The notes beneath the pieces are model-generated. The model did not search any database. It was not told where the DNA came from and worked only from the letters and a program-made list of their open reading frames with translations. Positions 12,503 to 26,560 of a stretch of 55,144 nt of DNA are shown in pieces; the first letter of the stretch is position 1, and every line of letters begins with the position of its first letter. Location of the stretch: positions 39,064 to 94,207 of the forward strand of contig JAKCWW010000079.1 in assembly GCA_026260175.1 (NCBI GenBank), written 5' to 3'. The position numbers and the translations under genes are program-made. Source of the stretch: Reticulitermes lucifugus (lineage: Eukaryota > Arthropoda > Insecta > Blattodea > Rhinotermitidae).

Positions 12503-15500
12503 TAGGAGCTGTCGATCCATGAAAAAAACTGTGTACTGAAGAAAGCGAGTTAGAGACAGCTTATTAGTAAAATAAGACTTTTTTACTTCACAGCATAAAC
12601 CCTTTTTTCGCAAATTTGTGGGAATAATAAGATGTGATGTCACGCCTGAACATTCTGTGTCACTATGCACGAAAACATGCTGTTATCTTCCTACTTCAAA
12701 GTTTTCATGATCGACATGTCGGTGTTGTATCGTATTGTGTTGTATAAGCCTATGACAAACAAGTAAACAGGTTTGTTAAACCGTAATAAGGCTACCGAAG
12801 GCACATTTTTCATAGAAAGTTCCACAGAAATCAATAAACCCCTGTGTAATCTATAGACATCCGTAGCTGTCTGAAGGGACGGAGTACAGTATTTAATACT
12901 CTCTCAGGCGATCAGCCACATTAATCCGGCTCAGTGGTTGGTGGAGAGAAAGACAATCCCTTGGAACTTCGGACTTCTCCTACACATTGACATTCCTGAA
13001 CGCCTGGGAAGACGTTATCTCTTCCGCCGTGAAAGTTTTAAGCCTTACAGGAACTGCGCAATTTACTATGCATTTAATTATTTGATTTTTAGTCAAGATA
13101 TTTATGCTACAAATATGTAGGCTATGGGGTTTATAGAAAAATCAATAGGACTGCAAAGGGCTGGATGTGGGAGAAATCGGCCATGGTCGATGATAGGAAG
13201 TGAATTGCTAATCTTAGAACTTACTTGGGCAAGTAATGGCCAGGATATTTTAAATAGAAGGCTGTGAGATTAGTCGATGGCTGCCTATGATAGGAAAGTG
13301 CAGGAAGATTATAAAATGGTTAGAAAGAATAGAACTTTTAAAGAAACGGCCATGAACATATTTGTACGTACACACTGTCGTGGGTAAATAGCGTAAAATC
13401 CCGATAAATGCCGGTGACAGTGTGAGACTCTACACGCAACAGGGGCACTGAATGCTACTTTGCAAACTTTGGTAAGGACTGATGTGTGTAGTGCCTGCCT
13501 CCCCGCTGAAACATTGGCAGCCGCACATGGTACATCTTGCATATTTGTTCCAGTCGTAAATCTCGCAACGCATCCAGTGTCCTTGACATCATAAATATTC
13601 ATTTCATCGCTTGGAGTCAAATTTTTGCCTTCACTCACACATATTACTGCCTGTAAAAGAAGAAGCACTGTCTTCAGAAAATCTTCGTTTCAGAACGAGA
13701 TGATGTAATTCAGAAATGAATCGACGATTCGAAAGAACATAGCAAGAGCTTTTCTAATATAACAATCTTACTCGAAATGCTGTCGTGGATTAACAAGTTT
13801 ATGCATATAGGAAATCGGTTATTCATCCTTAACGTCAGTGTAAACGGGAACGGAAAATTTATTTATTTATACTGTATCTAACGACGCACTCTGTAGCTCA
13901 AATAAAGCAACAAACGATAGTTGGACGACTGGTGAATAATCAATTAGGAATGATGTTAGAAGGACTTTTCGTCGCCTAATTTTGACACAGTTCACAGCTT
14001 TGCTCGGAGAACTAAGGGAAGTCCACGAAAACCCTCACTCAGGAGTATCTACGCATAAATGTCAACCTCAACACTCTTAAATAAGAGGCAGAAATTCTGT
14101 CCACCGGACAGCGACGTTTGGTGGTAGGTATTGTGAAAATTATGGATGAACGCTAACTGGGTATTAGACTGCAGTAAAAGCACATTTCGTCTTTAGACGA
14201 CTTGGCTACAGTACTAGGAAATGGGTACAGGGAACGCTTACATGAAGTGGATGCTTCTGTAAATGACACGCTGTTCGACAGCTGTTGCACTGTAATCACA
14301 CTAGGTTTATTACCTTAGGTTTCGCCGGGAAAGTTTGCGTCAGAACTCTTAGCCTGGCTCTAAACACTTGATGTAAGAAAACATTTTCTCACCACTCACA
14401 GTCTTGAATAAAAGCTACAATGTCTTTTTATTTCTTTTATAGTACTTCTGATACCGACTGGTTACATTTTCCATGAAGTATTTTCTAGTACATATATTAC
14501 ACACATGTCTGTTCGTCTATTTGTGACTTAGTACCACAGCATATACCGTTGGGTAGGTGTTTATAGAATGAATTACGGGGACGTCCATTTTGACTTGTTA
14601 GAAAATTCCAGATTCATTTAAAATCGAATAAAAATAAAGGAGACTTCGAATGAATACCTACAGGCCTGTTTTCCTTGTATGATTATAGAGGGTAAATTGC
14701 CCCTTCTATATACATGTCAGACTCACGAATATTTTAAACAAAAGCTATAACCAGAGTGAAAGTTATATATACTAGGTCCAACTAAATTAATCTTAAATCT
14801 CAGGGCTTTTGAGGAAATTTAAGGACAGAATTATTTTACTGAGTCATCCCTTAACCCGAGGAAAAGTTTTGGTAGAATTTTGTAATACAAATCCTTGCAA
14901 GAATTTGTCGAATGTCATATAGAAACGTCTGCTTTCGTTTCTATGTCTGTGAATTAGAATGAGGGCCTAAAATTTTGGACACATTATTTTTGCGTTGAAT
15001 AAGGGAGAGTATTACTAGAACTAGCAATAATTTCTACTTTTCAGCCATATTGATCCACAATAAATTTCACTCAACTTAAGGGCAGAAATACATTTTCCAC
15101 CTGTGTCATAAATCTTGCATCAATTTTATAAGGATATCGCAAACACGCCTCATCAAATGCAAAAAATGCCATTAAAAATTTGATGTACTTAAATATGGAG
15201 TACGCCTTTTCAGTTCTTGTCATTATTCTTTATAATACGCAACTATATTGTTACAACTGTTCTTTCTTAACGTGACTTCTTATAACAGCGATTCGATAAA
15301 GGAATATCGACCTGATACTGTACACGTGATTTATTAGCTTAGAGACCATTATTAATTCCAACATGTTTTTCATACCTAGTGACACAGATATTTCCAGTTT
15401 ATGCACTGCCTTTCGGAATCCACACTGATAATTTGCAATAGATTTTGTGTATCAATTAATGTTGTCAAAATACAGTAGCTTAAATTGCATTAAGTTGATA

Positions 15501-17610
15501 AAGTTGGCAGCTTACTAAAAATTACTGTAAGGTGAGCGTGGTTATATCTTCCCAGAAGCTTTGCTCCAGTTATATAATTATGGATTTATTGCACTCATTC
15601 TTTTATTGTGTGTGTTCACATAATTTAAAAAGTAGGGCTATTTACTTTGGCGACAACATTTATTTCGTGGCAAGGTACTGTAAATTTCTTAGTGATATTA
15701 GGTGTAAGTTTTACATTTAGTTTGAATTGTTCTACGTAGATGGTTCCACTGTCACTTCACTACGAAATAGAAAATTTTCTACAAGGGGCTGCATGGGGTC
15801 TTTTATGTAATATTAAGAGAAACTGTCGAGCAGGCACATATTTCGTAGCGACTTGCGAGTGTCGTGTCACAAAATAAGGTTTGACACTAAATTTAGTAGC
15901 TTTATTCTAAACTTTCAATGTCGGAATGCAATTACGGTTAGGAAACTAGGAAAAACAAATTTACGGAGGTAAACAAGTGGTTGGCAATGCACCTTTGGCC
16001 AAATACGTGTCAGGAATCAGGAAAGCACACTGTGAAATACTGCGTTATCTGGCACTTAAATGCCAGCTTGAAGAGGCGACGTGGAAAAACAAAACGAGGG
16101 CTGTGGATCGAGAGACAGACGTCACGGTTCTGACATTACCAGGCTGAGCCGTGTAGGCAGGCATCGTACTGTGTTGCGATTTACAAAACACGTCCATCAA
16201 GCCTTGACAAGCTTTTATTTCATTCATGAAAAATGCAAGAACTCTTCTCGGCGAGTTTACGACATGCGCACAATACTTTCCGCTCTTTGGATCAACCTTT
16301 CTTGTGGCCTTTGTTACATGTCGAGGATCCTGCTTTTCAGAGGAAAACGTCATGCCTTCAGGAGCCCAGGAAGTAGTGGGAGTAAAACGTAGTTTTGTTT
16401 CCTAGTTCTTATTATTGTTCCGAACTTGATACACTAAAGTTGAAACGGCCACAGAATATTGCGACAATACTGCTTTCGTGTAACTTTCTTTATTAAAAGA
16501 AATTCAGTACTAAATTAAATTGTCTACAAATTACATAAAATAAGATTATTAACAAATTAGGTAATGTCGGCAGATCGTAAAGCTTCCGGCGCCTTCGCTG
16601 TTTCCTTTTGCTTAGATTTAGGATTCGTGACTATTTTAAAAAGTCAGTGATGATGCGAGAACTGAAATGTGTCTTTCCACGTTGTACGCAATATACGCTA
16701 TTAATTTACTGTGCGTCTTAGCAACAGATTTACAGACAAATTTATTCGATGTCTCGGAGACGGTAAAATTTCCATCTTCTAATTTGTAAAGTTTACATCA
16801 TCAACTTTTCCTCGGCTCGTATTTTACTCAGATCAGAGTCTGCGTCAGTTGAAACATCACTCACGGCGAGAAATTATAAATATTAAGAGGTCTTCAAGTT
16901 AAGTGTCAGTTATTTTTATTCATTTTTAAAAATAATCTGAATATGCCAAAAAATATCCTTAAGAATATAAAACAAAAAATTTCACGAAAATCCGCCCAGT
17001 GGAAGTCGCGCTGTTCCTTGCGGAAGGATTGAAATTAAGAGGCTAGCAGTGTTTTTTCGCAACTGCGACGGGAAAGCACCTAAAACCGAAATTATAAGTA
17101 AAAGTTTAATTTTATATGTATTTTACAAAATAATGACAGTAGTCAGATATACACCAAATCCCTTTCTTTACGCTGTATCGCGTTCCTGAAAAACTGGGGT
17201 TAAATTTAAAAATTGCGGAAATCTGAAACGTTATTACCAACACAACTAAGATTTTAGCGTAATAGAACGCAGCCAGCCAAAAGGCGTTAAACCGAAAATG
17301 AGAGAGCGGAAAGTAAAATGTGTAAATTCAGGAAGGGCTTTAAAAACGAGTAAAAAGGACGTAAAACAAGGGCTGGGTGTACTGCATTTTCCTGCGTAAA
17401 ACCTGTGATGTTTCGGGCATTTGTTTCGACGTTCCAGAGATCTCCTGATACAAGCCGAACACATGTTTCTAATTGGACTGTAATTCATTCTCTCACCTTT
17501 CCATTCTTTTTCTGATGCTTTCATGACACTTGCAAATAACGATATTAATTTCGAAAGGAGGAAAATTTCTTACAAATAAAGTTAGTAACACAAGCATTAT
17601 ATACAGTTAA
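12503..17610. other. AT-rich sequence without recognisable genes
   Basis: Open runs here include 13309-13668 (-, 119 codons, hydrophobic start, many Cys) and overlapping opposite frames at 16045-16392. I recognise neither, and they have no supporting context. No repeats with clear ends were found. Confidence 0.55.
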
Positions 17611-17741
17611 TTTTACTTTTAAAGTCATGCCTGTTCAAGTTGTATAGCGCTATTGAAAATATGAGGGCTTATACCCTCTCATTTTAGTTTTAAAGTCATG
17701 CATGTCCAAGTTGTATAGCGCTATTGAATGTAAGGGTGTTA
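17611..17741 (+). repeat. 71-bp tandem duplication
   Basis: The block beginning ttttacttttaaagtcatgc at 17611 recurs at 17682 as ttttagttttaaagtcatgc. Both continue with a shared caagttgtatagcgctattg, and similarity fades after about 60 bp. The offset is exactly 71 bp. No coding potential is evident. Confidence 0.85.
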
Positions 17742-20700
17742 TGGTCCGTAATTCCCTGCAAACTTGTCACTTTCTTGGTGTAGAGTAGCTATTGTGTTTG
17801 TTTACATTTGTACACGGCTTTTGAGGTGGGTCGAAATTTGGAGGGCTGCCATTTGACTTCTTTTATAAATTCTTTTTTTTAAGGCAACCTACAACTATCC
17901 TGAAACTTCTTGAAATACCTTGACCCAAAAAAGAATATTGTTTACATTTTTAGTACTTTTTAAAACGTATTTTCACTTTGTTACTTTACAAATTTAGATG
18001 CAACAATCATTTGCCTAGAAATATGTACAATTATGCAAATTAAAATGTTGATAATACCGAATTTAACGTAAAACAACCCGAAATTTTATGGATAACGGAC
18101 ACAGTGACGAGATGAAGCGTACGAAGCGAACGGGTTAAATAAACGGGTCAAAAAGGCGACCTATTTTAATGAACCTGCTATAGTTTAAGATGCGTTTTGC
18201 CTATCTCTTAAGTGATATCAGTGCTTTATATGCGTCAGTGATTTTAACTGTAATAATTTTTCTCCCACTGGGCAATTCTATCTTATGACGATGTCAGGAT
18301 AAAACAGATTAAAAAAATTAGCATAATTAAATATCGAATATTTAACACCAGTTGCGTTTTCAAGAAGTCTTCTATTGATTCTACTGATTGTGATGCTGGC
18401 AGCTTTTATTGAAGCCTCATATTCAGTTGCAACAAACTGAAAGTGAGCTTTATAATTCATTTGTGTATATCTTGTACATTATTAAGGCTTTTGTTTTTTG
18501 AGAATTCGGGTTACATCATTCGAGGCTTGCACTTGGCGCTTGTGCATGCATTTGCTTCATGCATGCTGCTCTTTTTAAAGTGAAACTTATCAGCACAAAC
18601 ATGTTACAACCTAGTCTATCGGGCGCCCTCTAAAATCCACTCCATTCCTTTGTAATTCATTAAAGAGAAAATAAAATATGCCGCGACTCCCTTTAACTCA
18701 CTTGAATGCATAACAAAATTACACACGGATTATTGCATTGAAGCGTCTCAGAAAATTGTTTCTCCATTACAGTAATGGGTTGGCAGCAGTCTGATGGAAT
18801 TACTCCCCATTTTACTAGGAAGTTAATTTCAGGTGTAATTCGCCCCAGAACGACCGAATGCATTACAGAATTTTGAAACAGATGTGTTGAGAGTGTGTGG
18901 AATTATTTATGCCTGTTAGCAATGGTAGGTTCTAAGATTTTAAAGCTTTCACCGCTTGCTCTGACAACTGAGAGTGGGTGGACAGAGAGGTGGGGAAAGA
19001 AGGCTGCTGGGAATAGTGAGAGATAACATATTTTGTTACGTGGAGGGTCGGCGTCATAGAAGAAATCAGTACTTAGAACACTTTTACATCTGAAAAAGAT
19101 AAAAGGAAGCATATGAGGTCACTATGCTGCTTGTGTCTGTCGCCATTTCAGCGTTTGAACCAATTGACTTCAATGCCGTAATTTTTAATTTCTTGCAGCC
19201 AGCAGTAACAATACAGGGGACGTGGGAGCTTGCGTGGCGGAAACGATAGAGATCTATTCACTTCGGGGCAGGGAAATAATACGTATTGACGGACATTGGA
19301 TATGTGTGTAGCCTTTTTGAGGAAACATTTTTGTAGAATGGCCTTGCATAAACTCTTTTTACCTTTTGGTTTAATGGCGCTAAGTAAGGATCAGTTGAGA
19401 CCTATTTATGAAATTCAGTGCTAAGGTAGCTCAAGAACGCACAGGACGTCTTGACTGTTGTATTCTTGAGTAGGGCAGCTTTATCGCATATAACACTTGC
19501 AACCGCTGGGATATCCCGTGACATTAGTCGTGCTCAGAGACACGACAAAATGGCCATTTTTGTGTTTATGAATTCCATAAGAAACATTGTCTGTAATTCA
19601 ACAACACGTTAACAAACTATGTTTACACTGATTTAATATATTAATGTTATACACAACTGCCCAACACGTGATAAATTATGCACTAGAAAAAGTGCTCTGC
19701 AAATTCGCGTACCAAGAAATATTTTAATTCAGCGTCTGAATGGCATAAGGTATCATTAAAGTTTTAAGCGAACATATTTTGGCTTTAATACGGAAAAAGT
19801 GGCTATTATGCTGTAAATGTACTTTTAACACTGCGTCACTGCACTTTGTCTGCAGAGTTTATATTTAAGATGTTAGCTATGTGTCAGGATGTGCTAATAT
19901 AGACGTTACCAGTGGGGTCACGACACTCAGCAATGAATAAAACGACTAGAGAAGAAGATGCGTCACAGAATAAAAAATAATTTTTTCCTGAAAAGCATTA
20001 ACCGATTGGTTTATGTAAGGGATTTGGAGTGTGTTTACTTTGAGAGAAAAATGAAATTATATATATAATTTAAACTAATTCTTCAAAGGAATTATTCCAA
20101 AATCTTTTTCGCAGAACTTAGATAACCTAACAAATTTTGAGGCCTATATTGGAATGAGAGCTGAGCTGGGATAACGTAATCGGATTAGTGAATAGACTAG
20201 AGACTGGGCAAAGGAGGAGGTGTGTTTCGATTTCCGACAAGGAAGAAAGGTTATATTTTTCTCCAAAACGACCGAGCCAGCCCTAGGACCCAAAAATCAT
20301 CCTACACAATGGTTTCAGGAATATTCTCACCTCAGGGGTAAGGCGGCCGAGGCGTGAAAGTGACCATTCATTTTCATCTAGTATCGAGTTACTGGATGTA
20401 CTTCTGCATTGCATTCCAGTTTTTCCTTCCGATATGTGACAAATGCAGAGTATTTGAACACCGGTTTTTTCTGTTACGTCGACGACGGCACTGGTCAGTA
20501 ATTTGCTTTAAAAATGGAGTTGACGTTAGGGCGGCAATTTGGATAAATATAACAGCTGCTTACAAAAGGAAGTTTCTAGGAAATCAGCTACTGCCTTGTT
20601 GTAGGGGATATGCTGCTTGCAACAGGAACACGAATGTGGGTGCAATTTGAAAGAGAGCGTACATATTTTGTCAGAGAGATTATGGATTACGTAAAAAAAT

Positions 20701-22085
20701 TATCAAGAAAGTGGACAGAAAGACGTAAAGATGTGGCATCGCCAGCTGGGTTGCACATCTTAAATTGGTTTGATTTCTGTTACAAGAATTCTAGAATGTA
20801 CCATAGAATTATCCGGAAACGAGGCAGCAACTCGTAATTGCTTGCGGAATAAAGGAAACGGAACACATTCAGCGAGCAAGTATGTTGGATCGACACTGGT
20901 AGCATCAGTGCTATCAGAACGTGGCCTTTTAGAGAATATGATTTGGATGGAAATGTTTAAGTTTATATTAATGCAAGTTAATTGAAAATTGATTCCCTAT
21001 TTGTTGGCACAGTACATTCGAAATTAACTCGGTAAAGCTGTCGAGTTTGTTCTATCGGATAATAAGACACTTTTGCTCAAATAATCTCTAGAACACGCTC
21101 ATGAAATATAACCAACATAGCGGAACATTCGGTATAGTAAAGCCAGTTTGCTTATGAATGTTTCTTGCATTGTTTGCATGTTTGCATGACAGAGGAAACG
21201 GACCTCGCGTTAAGCTTTAAAATAATACAGTACGAAGCACAGACGACTTTTTAAAGTGTAGTTCTTCTAAAGGGCCTATTCTTACACTTCACATTAGGAC
21301 CATAATTAAACTCGTTTAATCTGTGAGTGGTAGCAATATTATAGCCTTGTTCATGTAACAATTGAAGATGCTCTCTTTTTATTTCTCAACGGGTATTATG
21401 CCGGTGATGTATATTTTCCGTGATATATTCTTCAACTTACTTATTTAATTTCCGTAGTATAGAATGCTTGTGTATTACCAATTACTGTAAAAGCATTCTT
21501 GGCCCTAGAGACGCCGTTGAAAGAGTGTTTGAAATGATTACTCTTTGAATGACAGTAGTAGCGGGGAAACAATAAATTATGACGAAAATAGAAATGCAAT
21601 TCAAAATAATTCTGATCATTGTACTTTTCATTGGAAGTGTCCAACTACCGAAATACTGGCTAGCATATAGTTTCCTCAGACACAATAAGGGGGGAAGAAA
21701 AGGCGAGATGATAATAAAGGATATTAGAAGAGAGGAATTGTCACTTAACACAAATAAGAAAACGAAGAACGAAACGGTAGATCTCAGATCTCAAAGCGAC
21801 CATACATCGAAAAAGCAGTTTTTGAAATTTTATCAGTGCATTACAGCTATTGAAATGGGGCAAATTCAAATTATATTTCTAAACCTTTAGACACGAGTGA
21901 CTTCTCGGAATGCGGCTGTTAGGCTCTTATAAGGTGCAAAGACAGCAAAGATTTAGATGCATTGTTTTATCATATTTGCTAAACTTACCGGATGTTACGC
22001 GTTCAAGAGTTGAAATAACAACTCAAGGTGTCGCGTATGTAAAGGGGGTTTCAGTGTGTGACGATTAGAGGACTGTAACAATGCG
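17742..22085. other. AT-rich sequence without recognisable genes
   Basis: Short open runs near 20354-20985 and 21441-21890 overlap on different frames and strands and match nothing I know. At 19186-19200 a tttcttgcag resembles a splice acceptor, but no exon could be built from it. The block gcatgcat...atgcatgc near 18543 is a small hairpin. Confidence 0.5.
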
Positions 22086-22190
22086 AAGGTGGTGAAAATC
22101 GCAACAAACGTCTGTAAACAGGGCTGGATTTGAAGCCGTGAGTCCAGATTTCGCCAACCGTAAGACGTTATTTTTCTACCAGTTTACACG
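22085..22190 (-). mobile_element. tRNA-like SINE head, degenerate
   Basis: On the minus strand, TGGTAGAAAAATAACGTC (A-box-like) is followed about 40 bases later by GGCTTCAAATCCAG, close to the B-box consensus GGTTCRANTCC. The spacing fits a tRNA-derived promoter. No tail or target duplication was identified. It is probably an old SINE and not a functional tRNA, because the cloverleaf arms do not pair well. Confidence 0.4.
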
Positions 22191-23010
22191 TTTACTGAGT
22201 TTTATGTGCACTTCAAATAACACATAGGTGTATGTCTGTCTCAGCTAACAAAATTGTATTTCAGTAAATGAAAGCTTTTTATGTTTTCATAGTTCATGAG
22301 TTATTGGCTGAAAGAAGTGACTTATCTTAGACACTGAATCAAAGTTCCAGTGAAGGTGTCCCTACTTTGTCAGAATACCCTCAAATACAAGGTCGCTCTT
22401 CTGTCAAAATTCTGTTATGGAATATTCAGATTTATTCGGTTGCCTTTAGCTTGTTATTATTTTAAAGCAGTGGCTGTGCGAAATTTTACGGAACCGTTGA
22501 AATGAAGTTCATATTTTAGACCTATTTTACCTTGGAATTTACGTGGAAAATACCATGTTAGTCAGGCATGAAACTTTGGCTGGTTCCAGGCTTATGCCCA
22601 GAAACAGGCTATCCAGACGTTTCACGGGTTTCCTCATTATGTGCAAATAGATCCTAGGTTAGTACTGCAAATTTGGCAAACAACACTTCGGTCCTTACTC
22701 TCTGAAATGTAGTTTTCATTAATCGCCCTGTTATTCGACGCTTCATGATGTACGTTTTGAAAAAAGCGCCGTTAAATAAATCGAGAATGAATGGATAAAA
22801 AGCTGACCAACGGGACGCGAGATCTTTAGAGTGTTCTTAGAAATGGCTGAGGTAACGGAACATTGTCGGAAGTGTTCGAGACTCTTCACGGACAGAGCAG
22901 TTTGAATCATAAATATTGATGTAGCTCGGGTTCGGTAATGCTGCTGCAGGTTAAAGTGACTGGACAGATATTAAGGGATCCTAAGGACTAATTTTCTTTT
23001 ATGATTTTGT
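22191..23010. other. No recognisable gene
   Basis: AT-rich sequence with only short random open runs. Confidence 0.5.
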
Positions 23011-23065
23011 GAGTTTCTGCCTGATGATGGCCAGCATACGTGGCCGAAACATGCCGTAGGATAAT
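23011..23065 (+). other. Hammerhead-like hairpin motif
   Basis: CTGATGA (23021-23027) is followed by a 5-bp stem (TGGCC at 23028-23032 with GGCCG at 23042-23046), then AAAC, a 5-nt loop and GTAGG. The short A-C/G-U pairing around ATGCC followed by GTA imitates stem III and the cleavage triplet of a minimal hammerhead. No good stem I was found, so this copy alone would not be expected to cleave. Confidence 0.45.
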
Positions 23066-23777
23066 TAAAGGAGTATGAAGGTAGTGTGTATTCTGTAAAG
23101 ATTGAGGTAGTGATTATATATACGCACAAGGGGATGACGATTCCAAAATTTATGCAGTGGTAATTTAATGAGTTAAAATCTACACGCACTTTTATTAAAT
23201 ACTTCGTGAAGTAAGGCTGGCGCGGAATTGAACGATGACAGCAAATGTGTCCTGGATTCACACGTAATAAAGCGCTCATTACACAGAGTTCCCAGGTTAC
23301 CGGCTAGTAAAAAGACTGTGTCATTTTGTGGGTCACAACTGACACTATTACGAAGTGCATCGCAACTCGGAACGAAGTCTGCCTCTACCGCCTAATATCT
23401 TAAGAGCAGCTCTATTGAACAGATTTCTTTAAACACTACTAGCACGCATTTGGATACCGTATTTTATGGTACCTGATGGTTCTTTACCCGTTTTTACATA
23501 AATGCGCCATTGGAGTCCATCATAAGCCAGTTTAACCCAGTTTACCTACTTTCAGTGCTCAAATCTTTCAAAAGAATCCGTTCAAATTTGAAACCCTCTA
23601 CTTTGTTTTGTACCAGTGAAGGATTGTTAGCCTAGAAAAAAAAACGCGAAGATAGAGGATAAATTATTCTGTTCCATCAGCGACTGCATACACAATATAT
23701 TCGCAGCTGCCCTCAATATCTGCAGCCTGAAGAAGTGTCGTACTGTGGTGAAAGGGACCCACTTAATACCGCACCAT
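23066..23777. other. No recognisable gene
   Basis: Nothing was identified except a weak CTGAAGA...GAAAG motif at about 23725-23760, which is likely a decayed relative of the hairpin motif. Confidence 0.45.
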
Positions 23778-24072
23778 TTGCTGTAGGTGTAGTACCGGAC
23801 GTCGCGGTAGAGTAGAAAGCTCCTTAAACCGATTTATGACTCGTATTTAGAGGGTCCTGGTTGAAAGTCTCCAAAAGTGGGTCGGCATTTATGACATGCT
23901 ATTCACGGTTTTCCTCAGTACGTCCATGAATAATGCGGTTATAATATTATAAATTGTGTTATGGCTGCTTCCTACCACATCTTTTGCAAGTCATTATTCA
24001 CTAATCATTCTGTCACTGAACGATGTAATTGCTGGACTAATGACAGAGATAAATGAATAAATAAATAAACAT
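23778..24072 (+). mobile_element. SINE-like element with (AATA)n tail
   Basis: A weak A box (GGTAGAGTAGAAAGC) and weak B box (GGTTGAAAGTCT) begin a stretch that contains GGTTTTCCTCAGT and CTGTCACTGAACGATG. It ends in gataaatgaataaataaata, the type of simple tail left by target-primed retrotransposition. The body feels familiar from insect repeats, but I cannot name the family. Confidence 0.5.
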
Positions 24073-25639
24073 GAAAATAACCTGCTTTTCTGCACATTAA
24101 TGTCCAACAGTTTTATAGCAGGCTTATGAAAACTATGTTTGGCCTGAATATTATTACTGTTAAACTGAATTTATATTGCTCGACTCATGTGATTGCATTA
24201 ATTAGTGAACCTGTATTTAGCTGTAGGGAAAATTTAACATAAAGTCATTCGTGTATGAAGTACTTTTTTTAAAAAATGCTTTGTGGTTGTGTCACTTAGG
24301 CTATCAAATTTGCAGGAAAGCAGACATGTAGCGCAGAGTGCTGTGTTCCTAAAAGACTTGGAGGGCTTCTAAAATGGAATAAATATGGCCTCCTGCATGG
24401 TTCTACCATGATAATGACGTCAGGAGACCTATATTAAGATTAGAAGCTCTAGAAAAGAAATAGCAGTTTTCAGCCACAAGAAGTCGAGTAAAGAGGTGAA
24501 AATAAAAACAGATCTATATGGGAAAATTGACTTAAATTTATATTGGTGAATTAGTGTACGTCGGAAATTTGTATTGAAACAAAATCATTTTTACATTTTG
24601 TGACTTTCCCTATTTCACGGTACAGCCTTCAAGCTACCAACGAAATTACCAACGTGTCCCACAGATTAGAATACTTGTATAATTTCATGACAGTTAAGGG
24701 TGTCCTAACATACAGAATAAGCTTACCTCATATATTGCTTTTAGAAGTAATTTATACAGAGGTTTTTCTACTAAGCTGCTCAAGAAGTATCATACTGTAA
24801 AAGAACCAGAAGACTCACACAAAAACGAGGGGGGGGGGTCGCATTTCAAACAAGTTTAATCCCGAAGATCTACACCTTATTCTCCAAGACAAACATGTTA
24901 TAGTGCACATTTAAATTACTAGGCCTATAATTAACAAATTTTAATGACGATATTTTGACGGCAGTGGTTTCCTACTACAAACTTTCGCATGGCCTCCATA
25001 TTAGAAGTGTTAGCTATGAATTTAAATGGTCGAATTTGGAGTGACAGTCAGTAACATAACGTTCCTACAGATTGTCTTGAAAATCAGCTTTGTTGCTCAT
25101 TGTTCAACAGAGACACGTCTAGACAGAAACGTGTGCAGGATGTAATTATGGAGCGAGTTTTTAAAGTAATTAAAAGAATTACATGAAATTATGCCTGTCC
25201 TACCTTCATCATGCCTCTATTTCACTTTAAATTTCGACACTAGTACTTATGTCTTGTTATTTCTGGCTTTTGAAGGTGGATTTATGTCGTAAAAAGCCTT
25301 TGCAGTTGTCGCTTTAAGCTACCCTAAATACAAAATACCGACTGTGGTGGTGAATATTCATGACCAGCAGAGTTGCTTATGAATTGTGTTGTGAAAGTTT
25401 AAAATCCGCATTTCTCTGAACTTAACGGCCAAATTTCTGCAGGGTTTCAAGGGCAGGCTGCTAATTCCTGTAAAATCTGCTTACTTCCAAGGCAATATAA
25501 TTACCCTGTCATATAGACACATGGGTCCCCTTCGAGTCATTTGAATTTAATCCACGACTTTGGATCACTAGCGCCGGCGAATAATTCCTGTAATCTGTGT
25601 GAATGCAGACAAGTACTTATTTCACCAGATTTAGAAGTC
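24073..25639. other. AT-rich sequence without recognisable genes
   Basis: Contains a run of ten G at 24829-24838, which stands out in this AT-rich context. No other structure was seen. Confidence 0.5.
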
Positions 25640-26560
25640 GTTCTTGTAAACAGTTTCTCATCTGTCGATTGTTTCTTGATTTCTTTGTCACTTTTTTATT
25701 TTCTATATTTTTCTCTTTGTTTACTTTATTGAGTTTTGTTTAATTTTGTAGTTTTTTTCTTTATGGGATTAATTATTTCTTTGATTTTCTCGATTCATTC
25801 TTTCGAATTTTATTACAATAGTTGTTTTCCTTCGTTTTGCTATTTCTTCCCTGCCTCTTACCTCCACTCGTCTTTTAGATCTCTATGCAATAAAGAGGTT
25901 GTTGGACTTAACATTTCCTCTATTTTCGGTATTATATTTCTTCATTATAATTTTTCACGTTTATTTTTTCACATTAATTCAAAGCAATCTTTCTCCTATA
26001 ATTTTATTTATTGCCATTTTTCTGCCTAAATTATTCAGGAAACTACATTCGTCACAACTTATCTTATCACGTCTCTTCCTAAGATTTCACCTGTCTGCTT
26101 TTAGCTTTGCTTTCTTATTACGCTACGTGTTTTCACTTTAAGCAACAACAGTTATTCCTTCCTTTCAATGAATACTACTTTCCAAAGATCTTCGCACATT
26201 TTCATTTGTAACAAGTTTATATCATTTTTCTCATTGTCCCTCCTTGACTCTTTATTACCATGTGTGTAATTGCCCTACACTGTTCCCTGTAATGAACAAG
26301 ATGCATCCCTTCTTCACCATCTCTCTGCATTTTTCCTCCTAATCTAATTTATTTTTGACATTTTCCTTTCTGCGTTTTTTCATTCTTGCTTTCTTATTTA
26401 CATGTTTATTTTCGTATATTTCACACAACTCTTTTTTCCTTCCTCTTCTACTTCCTTGTTATATTAATTTTCTCGGTTATCTCTTTTATTCCTCCGTCAT
26501 TTTCCGTTCCATTTCATTGTGGTCACCAGCTGCTTAATCCTCGTCCTCTGCAGGTCACTA
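25640..26560 (+). repeat. Long degenerate pyrimidine-rich strand
   Basis: For about 0.9 kb the plus strand is dominated by T and C, with frequent ttctt, tttcc and cttctt words and few G. Several overlapping plus-strand open runs rich in Phe, Leu and Ser result from this bias and are not treated as genes. Confidence 0.65.

Noticed and set aside
13309..13668. 119-codon minus-strand ORF with a hydrophobic N-terminus and several cysteines
   Set aside because: It could pass for a small secreted protein, but the cleavage region is unclear, the C-terminus is also hydrophobic, and no family is recognised. Random length is possible.
16045..16392. Overlapping 102- and 103-codon ORFs on opposite strands
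   Set aside because: Both cannot easily be real and neither has a recognisable motif.
19186..19260. Splice-acceptor-like tttcttgcag followed by an open run
   Set aside because: No branch point, donor or continuing coding exon could be supported, and such sites are common by chance.
22085..22190. Functional tRNA gene on the minus strand
   Set aside because: Promoter boxes are present, but the acceptor and other stems do not pair, so a SINE relic is more likely.
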